This document shows positions 30,919-40,573 of a DNA stretch of 64,000 nucleotides, piece by piece. Every line of letters begins with the position of its first letter. Position 1 is the stretch's first letter. The stretch covers positions 5,158,501 to 5,222,500 of the forward strand of contig JAGTTD010000006.1 of the NCBI GenBank assembly GCA_018398585.1. The letters run 5' to 3'. The notes below the pieces were generated by a model. It worked only from the letters and a program-made list of their open reading frames with translations. It was not told the origin of the DNA and ran no database searches. Both the position numbers and the translations under genes were made by a program. The DNA is from Simmondsia chinensis. Taxonomy: Eukaryota; Streptophyta; Magnoliopsida; Caryophyllales; Simmondsiaceae.

Positions 30919-31643
30919 GGGCCGTTGCTCAAAATGGTCCAAAATAAAAAAAAAATATTATCCAAAATAGCCTATTTTAAAAAATACTTTCCTAAATGGC
31001 TTCTACGTCACCAAATTAAAATTTTTTTTTTTGATTTGGGGTAGCTGACACTTTAAACCTTTTTATTTGTTATTTAATTTTTAATAAATTATTAATTATG
31101 AATTAAATTAAATATATTTATTATATTTTATTATCATGTTATATTTAGTTTTATAATATATGTTTTGTTAAATTATATATGTAATTTGTAATAAAAAAGT
31201 TTAAATTAAGTTATTTGTTAAATAAAAAAGAACATACTCAGTACCTCAAGGGCTCCCGCCTATACAGGGTCTGGGGGGACGGATGTACGCTCCCTTCCCC
31301 CTTCAGGGTGTTAACCTGAATAGAGGCTGTTTCCCAGTACCCCTAACCTGAGGATGTTTAATATTTGTTAAATATTAAACAATATTATCTATAAATAAAT
31401 TTTTAATTTACTCATTATTATAGTTATCTAATAATAGTCATTTGTTTACATAATATTTAACATAAATTATTATCTTTAAAATTATTATAACAGAAAGGGA
31501 GGTATCCCCAAAGCAAAAAAAAAATAAATAAATAAATAAAATTTTAAAATTTACTGATGTGGAGGCTATTTGAGTAAATATTTTTTAAAATGGGTTATTT
31601 TAGATAATATTTTTCTATTTTAAGCTATTCTGAGCAATGGCTC
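30919..31643. mobile_element. Long-TIR MULE-like MITE with 9-bp TSD
   Basis: Perfect duplication caatttgat at 30910-30918 and 31644-31652. Ends GGGCCGTTGCTCAAAATGGT and (rc) GAGCCATTGCTCAGAATAGC start TIRs of about 90 bp. The interior is AT-rich and non-coding and has received a truncated SINE. Confidence 0.88.
31225..31361 (-). mobile_element. 5S-SINE family, 5'-truncated copy with perfect TSD
   Basis: A 13-bp duplication tatttgttaaata lies at 31212-31224 and 31362-31374. Only the RTE-like 3' part remains (CAGGTTAGGGGTACTGGG, GGGAGCGTACATCCGTC, CAGACCCTGTATAGGCGGG, GAGTATGTTC). The 5S head is absent, showing the family suffers 5' truncation as LINE-driven insertions do. Confidence 0.92.
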
Positions 31644-31652
31644 CAATTTGAT

Positions 31653-31979
31653 TTTAGCAATAAAGTTCTATGTGAAATTGACGTTAAATTTGTAGTAAAG
31701 TTTCACACAAGGAAAAAAATTAATAGAAATTCTAACGAAATATTGTGTCAATTTGAGATATCATGAAAAAAATATACCATATTTTTCTGAAAAAATTGTT
31801 TCTTCTAACAAGAATAGAAAACTAAGTTATTTTCTTCAAAAATGATTATATTACTACCATAGAAATTATACTATCGAGAAATAAAATTCTCTACAAAGTG
31901 CTCTAAGTCAAGAAACCTCTTAGTTTATTCCTGAAATTATACAACTGCACGATCAAATTTTACTGTTTATATATCTTTA
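31653..31979. other. AT-rich spacer, nothing recognised
   Basis: No coding, repeat-end or RNA signals. Confidence 0.35.
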
Positions 31980-32166
31980 CCTGTATTTAATATGGTGGGA
32001 TGTATAGATTAGGTGGGGTATAGGTTGTTTGGTGTCAACTACTGTGAATTCTTCCTTTAGGTTTATCGAATTGATATCTGCGGCTGCGTGCATATCTTGA
32101 GTCTTCATGTAAGATGCTAGCTTTTGTATTTTGAGTTTTCTCATTACTTATCGAAAAGAAAAAAAA
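31980..32166 (+). repeat. L1-type LINE 3' end
   Basis: About 180 bp of U-rich sequence end in the stem-loop TGAG-TTTT-CTCA, TTACTTATCG and an A-run with one G. Same layout as the other L1 tails. Confidence 0.5.
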
Positions 32167-32394
32167 TAAAGGATCAAATTTATAAAAGACGCGTGTAAAA
32201 TACAAAAAATATATAACATAAGTAACGTTTTCTGTAAGCTTCATGCCTATATTATTTTATTTTAATTTTTTGGCTAAAAAGCATGTATTATACACGTGAT
32301 ACAAATATATAAATCAATTAAAAGTTGACACCTTTGCTAAAAAAACAAAATTTAAAAGTTGACACACTAAGGGCCATCCAACATAGTAAAGAAA

Positions 32395-32790
32395 TAAGCA
32401 AGATCGACTGCGTATTACCGTCTTAAGATTTGATATATTAATTTTTTAGTATATAAATTTTATGAAATAATTTTTTTGGTCCAAAAATCGCATGCATTTT
32501 AATAAAATAATTTAAATAATGGTATAATTAGGGTGTAAAATAGATCTTTTATTCAACCTTTCTTGATCAATAATGTTATAACATTATGGTTTATATGTGG
32601 ATTGAGGGAATACAAGTGGAATCTTGGGTTTACTAATAAATAACAGTAAGTTTTACATCGTCATTTAGATTATTTTATTAAATACATGTAGCTTTAGAAA
32701 CTAAAAAAATTATTTCACAAAGTTATAAACTAAAAAATTAATATATCAATCTCAAGATACTAATATATAATTTACCTAAATAAGTATAAC
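32395..32790. mobile_element. MITE, family D copy 2
   Basis: The left arm has TTAAGATTTGATATATTAAT and the right arm carries the reverse complement type ATTAATATATCAATCTCAAG. Both arms contain TAAAATAATTTAAAT-like blocks. Ends approximate. Confidence 0.6.
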
Positions 32791-33300
32791 TCAGTAACAT
32801 TATCTTCCCACAATCTTAGGGCTCTTTTGATATTGTTTTTAATTTAAAGTTTATGATATTTGCAAAATTATAAATTAAGTTTAGAAATAGGCTTTTTTTT
32901 TTTTTTTAAAGTTTAATGTTTTAAGTTTTTATTAAAATTAAGAAAAATATAAAAATAAGTCATAAAGTACCAAAAAAATTCATTTCATAAATATGAGTTC
33001 TATTTTCTAGAGAAATTCAAGAAATACAAACAAAAAATATCAAACTGGCTCTCAGAAATGTTTGTTTGTAATTTTTGACTTTTAAAAAACTAAAAGATGG
33101 GTTTTGGAAATAATTTTTATTTTTATTTTCTGTTTTCAATCAACTCAAAAGATGATGAAATTGAAATAAAAAATCGAACTAAACAAAATATCATTCCCAA
33201 AATATGCATTTTAGTTTTTAAAAAACCAAAAAAATACAAGCAGAAAATAAAACCAAACACACCATTTTAATAAATGTCACCTTTAAATATCGAAGACAAA
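32791..33300. repeat. Possible MITE remnants, AT-rich
   Basis: Two stretches show the foldback style of plant MITEs (33045-33270, ending AAACCAAACACACC). I could not fix termini or a target duplication. Confidence 0.3.
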
Positions 33301-34019
33301 ATAAGTGAAATCCGATAAAGAATTTTAAATTAAAAAAAAAAAAAAAAACATAGCCTTGATTTAAATTTTAAAAGTTAAATTTTTGTAGAGCTGACTTATA
33401 ATACTCTGTAAACATTATTCCATTAACGTATGAATCTATGCAATATTTTTCAATTATAAAAATTTAAAATTTTCTTTAGGCCTTTCAAAAGGTTAAAGAT
33501 AGATAACGTTTATTTTGACATTCTTGTACTTTGGAGCATAGTTAGTAAAATATGGTATGGGAATTAAACGAAATTTAATACAATGATGTGTGTAATAACT
33601 TTTTCTCAAAATAATTATGGAGTAAAAGCAAACGTAAATTTTTGAATTTGGATTTCTATTTGAAGTTATTACCAATAGTAACCACAGTAGGAACCACAAT
33701 ACGTAGTAAACAATAATGTAAAAGTCAATAGTTTTGAAGTTGAAGTAATAAATTTTGCAAAATATGCAATACCAATACTTAATTTAGGTTTAAGTATGAT
33801 CAATTTCAACTTTTTTTTTTTTTATGTTTTATTATGGAAAAATTCGAATATGTGTTATAAAATGCGTATTAAATGGCTAATTAAAAAAATGAGTATTTTA
33901 TCCTATTTCGGGGAATCATTCATAAATGCCCTTTTTAAACGTAAAAATATAGATACGTGTTTAATATGCCTATTTTACACGTAAAATTATTATAAATAAT
34001 TGAACCTGAAGTTAAAATA
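33301..34019. other. AT-rich intergenic DNA, nothing recognised
   Basis: Short frames only; no domain or repeat ends seen. Confidence 0.35.
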
Positions 34020-34500
34020 ACCTAACGTGCAACTAACCGCCCGTTCTTTGCCTGACTCGAAAATAACTTGATGCTCAATTTGACCCAACCCATCCCATCA
34101 TTGACCTGAACCAACCCGAACCTATGCCCACCTAAAACCTAAATTAGTGTAAGGTCATTAAATTTAATGAGAGTTGTTACTTATCAGGAATACAATTGAA
34201 CTTCATAAAATATAAATTATTTAGAGTATAATTGAAAATGGTTCATGCCACCAAGGCACCAAATAGTAGGATGATTATGACCAAAACCCCACATAACTTG
34301 ACTCAAGATTGACTTGAATCCAAGACCACATGGATTTAAAAAGTTTACCTAAATCTGAAATAACTTGACCTGGACCCAACCCGACCCAAGTATAGGTAAC
34401 ACTTGAAAGTAATCCTAACCTCAATGGGTTGACACAAGCCTGACCGAAGCCTGTACGGATACAGTCAAACCCAACCCAAATGATCCGATTGCCACCTCTA
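34020..34500. mobile_element. hAT remnant related to 7642-8310, next to the DCTPP1 promoter
   Basis: Inverted relative of the hAT at 7642-8310. It shares GAGAGTTGTTACTTATCAGG (rc in the other), CCAAGGCACCAAATAG-like and ACCCAACC/CCGAACC-rich ends. The right terminus GCCACCTCTA at 34500 matches the TAGAGGTGGC terminus. No matching left end or TSD, so partial. Confidence 0.6.
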
Positions 34501-34608
34501 CCTGCTTTTACAACTGTGTGTTTAAACTCATTTATCAAATTAAAAAAAAAAAAAAGACAAAAGAGAAGTACAAGCAAGCAAAGGAAGTTGCACTACTACT
34601 AGTTTGTG

Positions 34609-34616
34609 TATAAATA
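34609..34616 (+). promoter_or_regulatory. TATA box of DCTPP1
   Basis: TATAAATA lies 38 bp upstream of the start codon. This would place transcription start near 34640 and give a very short 5' UTR. Confidence 0.6.
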
Positions 34617-34653
34617 GAGTGGACATGCACAAAAGGGGTGACACAAAGCCAAG

Positions 34654-36689
34654 ATGGAGAGTTCAAAAGAGGTATCACTAGAACAACTAAAGAATAAACT
34701 AGTTGAGTTTGCTAGACCTAGGGGCTGGGATCAATACCATAGTCCTAGGAACCTCCTCTTGGCCCTTGTAAGTCCTCTCTTAGCCTCGTTCTGTATATTT
34801 TCTGTTTTCAGTTTTTGATTTTTGATAACTTATTTTTATGGTTTCAAAGAGTTTGAGTATTGACTGAGATCAAACAGGGAAAAAATTCATTTGTAAAATC
34901 TTCGAGTTTTAGTTTTTGAAAAACTAATAACTGAAGGTAGAAAATGATCATAATGAATGTATGCTCTTGTTGATTGTATTTGCTCCTGTATCCTTACGTT
35001 TATGCAAGTTGACTGTGGTCTCGTTTGTATAAGTTGCCTGCTTTGCACTACGACTGTGTCGCTAATTATCGAAAAACAATGCTCTCATTGATTAACAAAA
35101 CTAAACTGTGTGCTCTTAATTATAAATCTATGTCCATTGTTTTCTTGTGCTTAAACTGCATGAAAAAATAAGTACCAAAAATTTCCGAGGGGTGGTGTCA
35201 TGGCGACTTAGTGTCGTGATCACCCCTCTCTGACGCATAATGTCTTAGACTGTTCCTTTTCTTAGGCTCTGTTTAATTCAGCTTTGTAACAACTTAAAGC
35301 TACTTGTGTTTGCCTGACAGAAAAGGTCTTTTTACAGCTTTTTCATAGCTTAAATATGAAGATAAAAAAAATTGCTTTATAACTATGCAGAAAAATACAC
35401 AAAACCGGATCTTTTTACAGTTTATTTCAGAAAAATGTTTTAAAAAGACTTTATTATTATTAAATTTTCACCATCATAACCTGCTTTTACTTATTATGAG
35501 TACTCCCATCGACCATCACCACTTTTACCCCCAGGTGCCGTTATCATGACCAAGCATTATCATAATTCTCTTATACCTATTATTATTATTTGATTTATAT
35601 TATTAAGTCATTTTCTTATTATTATAGTAGATAAGATTTTTAGTTTAAACTTGTGCCCAAACGCTTTAAACTGTAAAAAAATATCTTTCTACACAGCACA
35701 ACCAAACATTTCACTGTAAAAATATATATATATCTTAAATAAAATGATATTATTAAAACAGATAAACTGAAAAAGATAAGTTGAAATAAGTTAAACTAAA
35801 CGCATCCTTAAAATAGATTTTAAGACCTTTTCTTACTTTATATTACCCTTGTAAGTGCCCTTAACCATGTCAATATCAAAAAGAAAGTATATTAAATTAT
35901 GTGACCATACTCTATGTAATGATAAAAAAAAATAAAAAAACTTAAAAAAAAAAATTTATGTGACCGTAAAAACAGAGTTATTACATATGGACGAGTTAAT
36001 AAAAGAACGTTAATTATGAGTCCTTCCACGATTGGACTATCTATCATTGCCTTATCATTTTGTCTGTGTCATATATGTGCAATAGCATTGTCCTTTTTTC
36101 TTCTTTTTTCATCACGTGTAATTATACCACATGACTGTAAAAGGTCACCGTTACAACATAATTGCGAGACACAAAACAAACCGAGAGTTGTTACATACAG
36201 TGTTATGTTTTTGTGTGTGCCATATGCAATAATATTCTTTTTTTCCCCTTTTCTCACCATGCAATTACATTGCTTGTCATAAAAAGAGTTGTTACATCAT
36301 ATGCATGAGATAAGAACAAAGCTAAATAGGTAATTCATAGTCACATAGCATAATATCGTTATCAATGGCTCTCTTCTTCAGTCATATTATTTGTCACTGT
36401 ATATTAACTTTTTGTCCGTGTCGTACATGACTTTTTTCCCTATTTTTCACAGGTAGGAGAGGTAGGAGAGCTATCAGAGATATTTCAATGGAAGGGAGAA
36501 GTAGAAAGAGGGCTGCCCAATTGGAGTGAAGACGACAAGGAGCACTTAGAAGAGGAACTCTCCGACGTTTTACTTTATCTCATCCAACTTGCTTATGTTT
36601 GTGGCCTTGATCTCGGCAAAGCTGCCTTGTCAAAGATCACCAAAAATGCCAAGAAATACCCTCTTTCCAATCCGAATTGCAATTTGTGA
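34654..36689 (+). CDS. DCTPP1: dCTP pyrophosphatase 1-like (MazG-fold nucleotide pyrophosphatase), two exons
   Basis: Exon 1 is 34654-34767 (38 codons, MESSKEVSLEQLKNKLVEFA to RNLLLAL), donor CTT|GTAAGT. Exon 2 is 36453-36689, acceptor TTTTTCACAG|GTA, starting VGEVGELSEIFQWKGEVERG and ending PNCNL-stop. The phase-0 join gives a 116-residue all-alpha MazG-type protein. Family members hydrolyse dCTP and modified dCTP to the monophosphate plus pyrophosphate, cleaning the nucleotide pool. Metal-binding residues are visible: E41, E44 (EVGE), E73 and D76 (EELSD). Other cues are the RGWDQYHSPRNLLLAL substrate region and FQWKG. It is shorter than animal DCTPP1 mainly at the termini. There are no stops, sites are consensus, and it is the only intact host gene here. 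Confidence 0.93.
34982..35077 (+). repeat. L1-type 3' tail inside DCTPP1 intron
   Basis: Sequence AAGTTGCCTGCTTTG, hairpin CGAC-TGT-GTCG, CTAATTATCGAAAAAC. It matches the 3' ends of the half-L1 elements but has no upstream coding part. Confidence 0.6.
35265..35807. mobile_element. MITE in DCTPP1 intron, PIF/Harbinger-like
   Basis: Flanked by tta on both sides (35262-35264, 35808-35810), the size used by Harbinger. Ends GGCTCTGTTTAATTCAGCTT and (rc) GGATGCGTTTAGTTTAACTT are imperfect TIRs. Non-coding. Confidence 0.5.
35955..36452 (+). repeat. Imperfect direct repeats in 3' part of DCTPP1 intron
   Basis: A unit of about 150-170 bp recurs. Its GTGTC/GTGCC...ATATG phrase plus a pyrimidine tract occurs at about 36060-36115, 36210-36258 and 36410-36452, and its GAGTTRTTACAT phrase at about 35975, 36185 and 36280. 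The last unit ends in the real splice acceptor. The open frame 36016-36282 is a by-product. Confidence 0.55.
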
Positions 36690-36814
36690 AGAAAGGTGTC
36701 GTTTCTTAATATGATATCGATGACAAATAGTATGTTAAATAACTTGTTTTCAAGATTCGATGGTTATTCGTCAGGTGTACTGGGGGTTGACTATTATGCA
36801 CATGCGACCCTGCT

Positions 36815-36948
36815 GTTTTTTTTCCTGATGTAGCCTTCTATCTTTTTGGTGTTGTTTTCCCTGGTTCCCTTTTCTCCCTTCCTCTTTCTTTTGGGGTTGG
36901 GTTGTATTGCTTGAGGATTCCTCCTATCTGTAGCTTATCCAAAAAAAT
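36815..36948 (+). repeat. L1-type 3' end just downstream of DCTPP1
   Basis: U-rich 3' UTR-like sequence ends in the stem-loop GAGG-ATT-CCTC, CTATCTGTAGCTTATCC and an A-run. It begins about 125 bp after the DCTPP1 stop and so may lie within its transcribed 3' region. Confidence 0.5.
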
Positions 36949-37209
36949 TATATGTACCAGATACTCGTATCGAGTCTAAAATAAGTATATGTAGAACTTT
37001 TGTCACCGACCTGGCCCCCTAAATTCGTTACACATTGTGCTCTTATGTTTCTCGTCCCATTCTTACATCCCTTTTTAGTTTGTTACCTCTAGTAAGGTAT
37101 ATATGTGCAATCATTCGAGCCTAACTTATAGAAAAAGGAATTATTATCTTCGGGATGTATTTCATGTATGTCTAAAGTCCATAATGATGTGAATCATAAA
37201 CTATGACTA

Positions 37210-37212
<3 letters not shown>
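36949..37212. other. Spacer, nothing recognised
   Basis: No signals beyond possible 3' flank of DCTPP1. Confidence 0.35.

Positions 37213-37258
<46 letters not shown>
37213..37258. repeat. (AT)n microsatellite
   Basis: Uninterrupted AT tract of about 46 bp. Confidence 0.95.
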
Positions 37259-37261
<3 letters not shown>

Positions 37262-37531
37262 AAGTGCCAGTTTGATCAAAGTTGTTAACCAAAAACGTGG
37301 TTTCCTTATTTTAAAAAAGCAATTTTTTTGAGTTATTTTGAGAGTATAGCCAAAATATAAAAGTATTTTTTAATAAGAGCAAAAAAAATATCTCTAGTTT
37401 AAATAAGTGTAGAAAAATAATGCTTTCTTTTTTTTTAAAAAAAAAATACATTTTTCATAATTTGAAATGTTAATCTTAAAAAAAATAGCTCTATAGAACA
37501 GATTTCATAACTTGGTTAAACAAACCCCAAC
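37262..37531. repeat. Possible MITE
   Basis: Begins GTGCCAGTTTGATCAAAGTT and ends with (rc) GGGGTTTGTTTAACCAAGTT. Interior AAAAAGC/AAAAATA-rich. Typical of small plant DNA-transposon derivatives, but no TSD found. Confidence 0.4.
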
Positions 37532-37539
37532 ATCGTTTA

Positions 37540-37858
37540 GGTGGGCTCGCGTTCCGATACCGGGAGTTTTTTTCCGGGAGCATTGACTGTTAGAGTGGAA
37601 TGTTGCTATCTTTGTATAGGCGTCTTTGGTGATGAGGTATTCTTGTATGGCATTTCGTTTTGTTTTCTGTTTGTACTTGTTACTATAGCGGGGGTTTGAT
37701 CTGTATCTAGAGATGTGGCCATATGTAGATCTTGCTTTTTTTTTTTTTTCGTTCTATTTTTGCCTTGATCTCTACCCATTCAAGTGTAGTCTCGGATTTC
37801 GCCATCACAGGATGCTGATTTTATATCTTATTTATTTCGCTAATTATCAAAAAAAATA
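37540..37858 (+). repeat. L1-type LINE 3' end
   Basis: U-rich 3' UTR-like sequence ends TATTTCGCTAATTATC plus an A-run. The final motif matches the other L1 tails, though the stem-loop is not evident here. Confidence 0.5.
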
Positions 37859-38146
37859 AACCCAACATCGATTGTGACATGGGAACTTCACATCCACAAA
37901 TTCCGCAACTTGGTGCTCCACTTTCAACAAAATTTATCCTAATAATAAGCTTTTCTAACCCTAAAATATATATAGAATATAGGGATTGACACCGTGATAA
38001 TTATCTTCATATGTTCGAAGTGTCTAAGGTTTAAACCTTATAATTTGCCTCCTGTGTAATGTAAAATGTCTTAAATAGATTCTTTTTTAGTCGGAAATGA
38101 CTCCTAATATACTTTTGCTTATCCTTTTAAAAAGGAAAAACAAACT

Positions 38147-38625
38147 TAAACTATCATTTAAATACTTGATATTTGAGCATTTATTACCCACATATCCTGG
38201 TATTTTAATATATAAAATAAGGTACCTTAAGGTTTGAATATTTTATCACGTAGGTATCCTTTTATCAAATCAAATACCTCTTTATCCAAAATCGATAAAT
38301 TTTTGTTGAAAAATGCTAAAATTGAACATGATTTCGACGATATATTAATATCTTCAATAGAATTTGATAACTTTTTGCCAAAAATGCTAACATGTCACAT
38401 GATTTCGGCAATTTACATCAACATTAGTGAAAATATTGGCATGACTTATATATGTATTAATCATGTATTAATATTTTTTGTATAAATTTGGTCAGATTCT
38501 TACAAAAATTTATCAAATTCTGACATAGGTACCTTGGTGATATAAGGTACTTTCACTGTATGTTTTAAAATATCAAAGTACTTAAATAATAAATGCCCAA
38601 ATCTCTTTGAGTGATAATTTTCCGT
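38147..38625. mobile_element. Foldback MITE, family E copy 1
   Basis: The left part (AACTATCATTTAAATACTTG, GAGCATTTATTA) mirrors the right end (rc AATTATCACTCAAAGAGATT, GGGCATTTATTA). Interior blocks AAGGTACCTTAAGG and AGGTACCTTGG are also inverted. A partial second copy is at 63605-64000. Confidence 0.6.
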
Positions 38626-39286
38626 TTTCATTTTCTTATATTGAAAAAGCGATGCTTGGAATTAGTACCCAGAAGACGTAAAAAAGCCAACAAATCAACC
38701 AAAAAAACACAAATAAAAGCAAAACAATGACTACTCGTTAAGGTCTTGCCTCACTGATAAAAGACAAGTGAGAAGATAAAGTGTTCTTTTAAGCCAAACG
38801 GTCTAAAATTTGATCCCCTTTAAACCTCTCCTTGAAAAATCTTTAATTTAACTAGCTGCTATGGTGTATGGGTCGCCACATAGACCAGGATTTACCGGGT
38901 TACCGGGTTACTCGTTACCTAAAAAAAAAAAGCAAAAGATCAACTTAGAGTTCAATGAAGTAAAAATAAATAAATATATAAAATAAAAATAAACAAATGA
39001 TTGTAAAGTTGGCATTAGTGACCATTCATTTTGTGTGATTCATAGTCTAAATTGCAATAATAAAAATTTCACTTTGAAGAGTTCCTACACCCCAAAAACA
39101 AAAAGTTTAAGTTGATTGGTGCGGATTAAATCTATCTATTTTTTCAATCATTTGTTACTGATCTATTGATTTTTAGTTTGAATTTCGCTCAATTATGGGC
39201 GACTATGCTTTCAGTATAATTATCTTTTAACTACATATTCAATGACTATCCTTATCTTTATAAAAAGAAAATAATAAGGGTATTTC
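38626..39286. other. Intergenic DNA, nothing recognised
   Basis: No domain-bearing frames. Around 38745-38930 some sequence looks like decayed LTR/TRIM leader text but cannot be bounded. Confidence 0.35.
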
Positions 39287-39490
39287 TTTCGATAAACATC
39301 GGCATAGCCGTAGAACAAACAGGCAACTCGAAAAGAGGAGGCCTAAGCCACCCTGTAAACGGAAGTGGGAAGGCCAAGCAGCGAACAAACAGGCACCAAA
39401 AGCAAAAACTCCCAAACACGACACAACAAACACCAATCACAAGTCAGACAAGACACACACGAACAAGCTCAAACAAGGATCCCAAATAAA
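39287..39490 (-). repeat. Half-L1-type 3' UTR and tail
   Basis: On the minus strand: TTTTCGAGTTGCCTGTTTGT, stem-loop CGGC-TAT-GCCG, ATGTTTATCG and an A-rich tail. It matches the 3' UTR of 27449-30145 and 2607-3293 with a different, still paired, stem. Upstream parts missing. Confidence 0.6.
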
Positions 39491-39909
39491 GATGATAAAT
39501 AATAAGGGTATTTGCAATATATATTTATATGATCGAAAAAATGACATTGTTTCGACTCAAATATCAAGTGGAGGTATTTACTCCATTGATCTCAAATTCG
39601 GTCAAATTGATCTCTTATCTTTTTTTCGTTTTGAACAATCCCTTGTAATCTTTTATGATAAAGTTGGTTCATTCTCTTTTAATTTTTACAATTAAACCGG
39701 AAAACGAAAATACAATTTTTTATGTTTTTTCTCTTGTATTTTGTTTCTCTGAGAACCATACCCAATCTTTGTATTCTTTCTTTTCGTTGAATTTTCAACT
39801 TTTAATTAAGAGCGTTATTATTATTAGAGCAAAAATTATTATTACCGGAGCAATAATATGACTTACGAAAATTATTGGCCACAAAATTTTCTTAAAAATA
39901 ACGATGTGA
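39491..39909. other. AT-rich spacer, nothing recognised
   Basis: Short frames only. Confidence 0.35.
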
Positions 39910-40023
39910 CTCTGGCAAATTACCCTTAATTAACTTCCACCTTCGGAATAGCCAACCTATCTGCCTCTCACGAAATTTGTCGCTATAACTCTGTTGGTGG
40001 AGGTTGCCACTGCAAAGTGTAAG

Positions 40024-40496
40024 TGTGCGGACATAAACAATTCTCCCGGATCACAATCGAATCAAATACCACGACAATAATGAGAAATAGATGGACTAAA
40101 AGAGAAACGAAACAATCGACACAATGATTTACGTGGAAACCCCTTTACAATCGAAAGGGGAGAAAACCACGGGCGAAAATTAGAGCTTTTATTATTGAAT
40201 CAAAAGAAGAATTACAATATTCTCTCTCACTCTCAAATTTATCATGGCGGCGCCGCTGGAAAAACCTCACTTTGAATATTGGATGTTCAAGGACGTAACC
40301 CTACGTCTCAATATATAGGCGTTGAAATATTGCACTTCCCAATCGATTGGTGCTTCACCGATCGATCGGCCTGCTTACTGGAGGCGTCCTGATTTTATGT
40401 AACTTTCCCGATCGATCGAGCTCTACCTCGATCGATCGACCTCCTCACGGCCCGGCTAGTTAAAATGCCAAGTAATTTTGAGACATTTTCCTAACA
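40024..40496 (-). repeat. 3' LTR of second Tork-like copia
   Basis: Contains four GATCGATC-like palindromes (about 40341, 40360, 40410, 40430) upstream of a TATATA box. Compared with the 5' LTR it keeps about 22 bp lost there between two of these palindromes. Confidence 0.9.
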
Positions 40497-40573
40497 AATC
40501 TCCACCTTGGTTCAAAATTAACATCAACAATAAAATAACTCCACCTTCTCCACAAACGCCCCCTCAACCGGGG

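Noticed and set aside
36016..36282. An 88-codon hydrophobic open frame inside the DCTPP1 intron
   Set aside because: It lies in the repeated pyrimidine-rich intron segment; its hydrophobicity comes from T-rich sequence, and no family is recognisable.
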